Assembly: GCF_021602025.1 (NCBI RefSeq)
Contig: NZ_BQHW01000007.1
Location: 62,001 to 126,000, forward strand
Reading direction: 5' to 3'
Length of the DNA: 64,000 nt
Source of the DNA: Pseudomonas ceruminis
Lineage (GTDB): Bacteria > Pseudomonadota > Gammaproteobacteria > Pseudomonadales > Pseudomonadaceae
Made by a program: the position numbers and the translations under genes. The notes under the pieces are model-generated. The model had not been told where the DNA came from and made no database searches. It was given only the letters and a program-made list of their open reading frames with translations. Of the stretch, positions 61,030 through 64,000 are shown in pieces; position 1 is the first letter of the stretch; every line of letters begins with the position of its first letter.

Positions 61030-62076
61030 TCACGGCTGTGAGGGCGCCAGGGCTGCGGTCTGCGAGGCGGCCAGGGCTTGGGCCTGGAATTCAGGGCGTA
61101 CCCAATCGGCGAGCGGGAAGGCCTGGCGGATCAGGCGCAGGCGCTGGGCCACCGCGATGTCTGCTTGTAGGGTATCGAGAAACGGTGCGTCCAGGCGCGG
61201 CGAGTAGTGGTCGGCAAAATCTTCGTCGCCCAGGTCACGCTCCAGCAGCGCAGGCGGGTAGCCCGACCACTCGGAAGCCTTGACCAGGTAGGGCGCCTTG
61301 TTGTGTACATCGGCCAGCCACTCGTAGCCTTTCTGGTGGGCCTTGAGCAGGCGTACCACCACCTCGGGGTAGCGATCGATGAAGGCTTTTCTGCCAACCA
61401 CCACTTCGTGGGTGGCGCCGACGTTGTTCAGGTCATGGGTCGTCAGTGCAACCTTGGCCAGCCCTCGTTGGTCGAGCGTGAGCAGGTTGTTGGCGCCCCA
61501 CACCGCGTCGACCAGGCCCGCAACCAACGCCGCGGTGGAGGCGCTGGTGTCCATGCTGGTGATTTTCAGGTCGCGCTCGGACAACCCCTGGGCATCCAGG
61601 GCGCGGATCAGCGAGAGGTGGTAGGTGGTACCACGGAACACCGCCAGCTTTTTGCCTTTCAGGTCGGCCAGGCTGTGGATCCCGGAGTTTGCCGTCACGC
61701 CCAGGTACGCCTTGCTGTTACGCCGGCTGGCGCTGATCAACTGAGTGTCCAGGCCATTGGCGCGGCCGACGATGGCCGGCAGGTCGCCATAGTAGGCGAA
61801 GTCCACCTGCTGGTTGGCCAGGGCCTCGTTGATGGCCGGGCCTGCGCCGCGCACATAGACCCATTCGATCTTGATGCCGTCCTTGGCGAATTCCTGCTCG
61901 AAGCGTTTCTGGTCGACCAGGATATCCACCATGCCACCGCTGTAGCGCTTGGCTGTGGTGCTGGTGTCGGGTACGGCGATACGGATTGCGCTGGGTAGCT
62001 CCTGAGCGGCGTGAGCGCCGCAGACCAAGCCGCAAAGTGCTGCCAGGCCAATGAGCCATTGGTTGAGACGTTTCAT
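61030..62076 (-). CDS. ABC-transporter periplasmic binding protein, sulfonate/taurine type
   Basis: Exported binding protein of 348 residues with a signal peptide (about 1-27, ending AHA-AQ). The NMT1/SsuA fold is suggested by IRIAVPDTSTTAKRYSGG, GAGPAINEALANQQVDFAYYGDLPAIV and LKGKKLAVFRGTTYHL. Such proteins capture aliphatic sulfonates, taurine or other small organosulfur compounds. It lies immediately downstream of a ferredoxin and a flavoprotein, with a 1-base gap to the ferredoxin stop, and has no permease or ATPase beside it in this window. The start at 62076 has AAGGG upstream. Confidence 0.88.
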   Translation of the reverse strand: MKRLNQWLIGLAALCGLVCGAHAAQELPSAIRIAVPDTSTTAKRYSGGMVDILVDQKRFEQEFAKDGIKIEWVYVRGAGPAINEALANQQVDFAYYGDLPAIVGRANGLDTQLISASRRNSKAYLGVTANSGIHSLADLKGKKLAVFRGTTYHLSLIRALDAQGLSERDLKITSMDTSASTAALVAGLVDAVWGANNLLTLDQRGLAKVALTTHDLNNVGATHEVVVGRKAFIDRYPEVVVRLLKAHQKGYEWLADVHNKAPYLVKASEWSGYPPALLERDLGDEDFADHYSPRLDAPFLDTLQADIAVAQRLRLIRQAFPLADWVRPEFQAQALAASQTAALAPSQP

Positions 62077-62077
62077 G

Positions 62078-62404
62078 TCAGATGCCCTTGATAAATTGGT
62101 AGCTTTCGTCGAGTGCGGCGGTCGAGCGCCGCCCCTTGCCCCAACCGAGCGCCTCGCGATACCCGCCGAGCAGGCCGCGTTCGGACAGTTGTCGTTCATC
62201 CACCTGGGCCTGTTCTTCGGCCAGTGGTGAAACGAACAGCGCATCCTCCGGGCAATAGACCTCGCACATGAAGCAGGTTTGGCAGTCGGCCTGCCGAGCG
62301 ATCACCGGCGGTTGGCCCGGCACTGCCTTGAACACGTCGGTGGGGCAGACCAGTACGCAGATATCGCAGCCAGTGCAGCGCTCGGCACTTATCAATTCGA
62401 TCAT
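62078..62404 (-). CDS. Two-cluster [4Fe-4S] ferredoxin
   Basis: Ferredoxin of 108 residues. Cluster motifs are CTGCDICVLVCP (near 10-21) and CQTCFMCEVYCP (near 41-52), each C-x2-C-x2-C-x3-C-P. The remaining 55 residues form a C-terminal tail not seen in simple ferredoxins, resembling AprB-type extensions. Its start overlaps the flavoprotein stop by 4 bases, so the two are translated together and probably form an electron-transfer complex, like AprBA of sulfur metabolism. Confidence 0.9.
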   Translation of the reverse strand: MIELISAERCTGCDICVLVCPTDVFKAVPGQPPVIARQADCQTCFMCEVYCPEDALFVSPLAEEQAQVDERQLSERGLLGGYREALGWGKGRRSTAALDESYQFIKGI

Positions 62405-64000
62405 GCGGCTTTCTCCGGTAGCAGGCTGAGGTCGACGGGGCCGAGGCTTTCGCGTGTTGTCCAGAGCTCGTCGAGGCCGCCGCTGATCAAGCGGTGGCGC
62501 TGATTCGGGTCGAGGGCAGGGTGGTCTTCGCGCCGGTGCATGCCGCGCGTCTCGGTGCGGGCCAGCGCGCTGCGGTACATCCAGCGCGAGGTGGCCAGCA
62601 TGGCAGCGGCCTCACGGGCCCGTAGCAATTGCTCCGGGCTGGCTGGCGCTGCCTGGCGTACCTGTTGCCACAGCGGGTCGAGGTGTGCCAACGAGTCTTC
62701 CAGCAGGCCGCCCTGGCGGAACCAGTTGCGCTCGTACGGGAACACTTGCGCCTGCACCGCGCGGATGACGGCCTCTGGGTCGAAAGCATGATTGCCCTTG
62801 CCCTGCAGGCCGACCGTGCCGGCCTGGATCAGGCGGCGTGATGTGTGGCCACGCTGGTCGCGGGCGAACTCGGCGGCACCGCCCCCGGCCCACAGCCCGG
62901 ACGACAAGGCCCAGGCGGCATTGCGGCTGCCGCCACCGGTAAAGGCACCGCAGATGAGCTCGCGGGTCGCCGCATCGCCTGCCGCATACAGCCCCGGTAC
63001 CGAGGTGGCGCATTGGCTGTCGCAGATGCGTAGGCCGCCGGTGCCGCGCACCGTGCCTTCCAGGCGCAGGGTGACCGGGAACATCTGGGTGAAAGGGTCC
63101 AGCCCCATGCGTTCAAAGGGCAGGAAGAAATTCGGTTGCGCCGACAGCATCCATTGCCGGGTGCGCGCATCGGCACGGTCCAGGCGGGCGAACACCGGCT
63201 CGCTCATCAAGGTCCTGGCGATCACGCCGCGCCCCCTGGCCGAGCCTGCACCCTCTATCGGGCGGCCATCGGCGTAGTAGAAGCTGGCCCAGGAGTACAG
63301 TGCGGACTTGGTCACCGAGGTGAACGCCGGGCCCAGGCCATACGCATTGGAAAATTCCATCCCGGAAAATGTCGCCCCCGCCTCGGCAGCCATCAGGTGG
63401 CCGTCGCCGGTCAGCACATTGCACCCTAGCGCCTTGCTGAGGAAGGCCACCCCACCCGTCGCCAGCACCACCGCGCCTGCACGCACGCTCCAGCGCTGCT
63501 GCTTCTGCCGGCTGATGCCGGTGGCACCGCAGACCTGGCCATGCTCATCGACCAACAGCTCCAGGGCCGGGCTGTGATCAAGAATACGCCCACCGGCCTG
63601 CTTGACGCGTTTGCGCATCAGGCGCATGTACTCCGGCCCCTGCAGGGACACCCAGCGTTGCTGGCCCTGCTCGTCGACCGGGAACGGGTAGCCCCATTCG
63701 GCGAGCTGCTCAAGATTGCGCCAGGTCTGCTCCAGCACCCGATCCATCCATTGCGGCTCAGCCAGTTCGCCACCCATGGCGTAGCGGCTGGCCTTGGCTG
63801 TCTTACGCCCAGCCGCATCTGGCGCCACGCACCACACGGCGGTACCCGACGGCGCCGTGGCACCTGACGCACCGCAATAGCCCTTGTCCACCAGGATGAC
63901 CTTGGCACCTTTCGCGGCGGCCCCAATGGCCGCCCATGCACCGGCCGGACCGCCCCCGATAACCAGCACGTCGGTGCTGTACTCGCGGTCGGTTCCTGAA
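62401..64000 (-). CDS. FAD-dependent oxidoreductase, AprA/FrdA-like (partial, runs off the right edge)
   Basis: C-terminal part of a flavoprotein of the fumarate reductase/APS reductase superfamily; at least 532 residues are visible and the reading frame is open to the window edge. The FAD-binding VIGGGPAGAWAAIGAA motif is near the start, and GLYAAGDAA near the middle binds FAD again; a helical C-terminal domain follows. There is no membrane anchor or Fe-S motif in it. It is coupled to the two-cluster ferredoxin, so it resembles AprA more than SdhA in context. The substrate is unknown; the adjacent sulfonate-type binding protein suggests an organosulfur compound. Confidence 0.88.
   Translation of the reverse strand, partial: SGTDREYSTDVLVIGGGPAGAWAAIGAAAKGAKVILVDKGYCGASGATAPSGTAVWCVAPDAAGRKTAKASRYAMGGELAEPQWMDRVLEQTWRNLEQLAEWGYPFPVDEQGQQRWVSLQGPEYMRLMRKRVKQAGGRILDHSPALELLVDEHGQVCGATGISRQKQQRWSVRAGAVVLATGGVAFLSKALGCNVLTGDGHLMAAEAGATFSGMEFSNAYGLGPAFTSVTKSALYSWASFYYADGRPIEGAGSARGRGVIARTLMSEPVFARLDRADARTRQWMLSAQPNFFLPFERMGLDPFTQMFPVTLRLEGTVRGTGGLRICDSQCATSVPGLYAAGDAATRELICGAFTGGGSRNAAWALSSGLWAGGGAAEFARDQRGHTSRRLIQAGTVGLQGKGNHAFDPEAVIRAVQAQVFPYERNWFRQGGLLEDSLAHLDPLWQQVRQAAPASPEQLLRAREAAAMLATSRWMYRSALARTETRGMHRREDHPALDPNQRHRLISGGLDELWTTRESLGPVDLSLLPEKAA

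Overview
The window is a 64 kb stretch of a fluorescent Pseudomonas chromosome, almost certainly of the P. putida group. The reasons are high GC content, typical core proteins (RplU, RpmA, ObgE, ProB, GdhA, SHMT, EttA, MorA-type GGDEF-EAL protein), pairs of inverted REP sequences of the P. putida type, and a gene order that I recall from the glyA to ada region of P. putida genomes. I saw no prophage, CRISPR array, intact insertion sequence or ribosomal RNA operon. One tRNA gene (tRNA-Met, anticodon CAT) is present.

Layout. 1-4.1 kb: a TonB-dependent siderophore receptor with a signalling (STN) domain, followed by a periplasmic esterase of the enterochelin-esterase type. 4.1-6.9 kb: a short-chain dehydrogenase divergent from a LysR regulator, then an ACR3/bile-acid-type transporter. 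7-12.3 kb: glyA and a large membrane GGDEF-EAL protein (morA). 12.5-20 kb: a small zinc-motif protein, ettA, gdhA, a Gre-family factor, a lipoprotein, a DUF4105 (Lnb-like) protein with a C-terminal barrel and a DUF3015 protein. 20-26.8 kb: a Lon-like protease, YqhA, FklB, a Fur-box-preceded small protein, a PhnA-type protein and ispB. 27-30.7 kb: rplU-rpmA-obgE-proB and a CreA-family protein. 30.8-35.6 kb: the mksF-mksE-mksB condensin operon without a visible mksG. 35.9-37.8 kb: the cryptic psi subunit gene of DNA polymerase III, rimI and an M15-type peptidase. 37.8-43.5 kb: a LysR/LysE exporter pair, tRNA-Met, an orphan FecR-type anti-sigma factor and two MFS transporters. 43.6-47.6 kb: a complete FecI-FecR-receptor surface-signalling cassette. 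47.8-49.5 kb: alkA and ada, the adaptive response to alkylation damage. 49.6-57.7 kb: an MscS-type channel, aldehyde dehydrogenase, ZntB/CorA transporter, YcaC-type hydrolase, PPK2, DoxX and pirin. 57.8-61 kb: LysR, TetR, short-chain dehydrogenase and an NAD(P)-binding protein. 61-64 kb: a sulfonate-type ABC binding protein, a two-cluster ferredoxin and an AprA/FrdA-type flavoprotein that runs off the right edge.

Themes. Iron acquisition recurs: two receptors, an esterase, two FecR-like regulators, one FecI sigma factor and three Fur-box-like sites. The core block (glyA to rimI) is housekeeping. The parts I would look at first are the right-edge flavoprotein/ferredoxin/binding-protein cluster, the DUF4105 barrel protein with a possible permuted papain-type His/Cys pair, the Lon-like protease with degenerate Walker motifs, the MksBEF operon lacking its nuclease partner, and the orphan FecR. 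All gene calls rest on reading translated motifs by eye; no database search was run.
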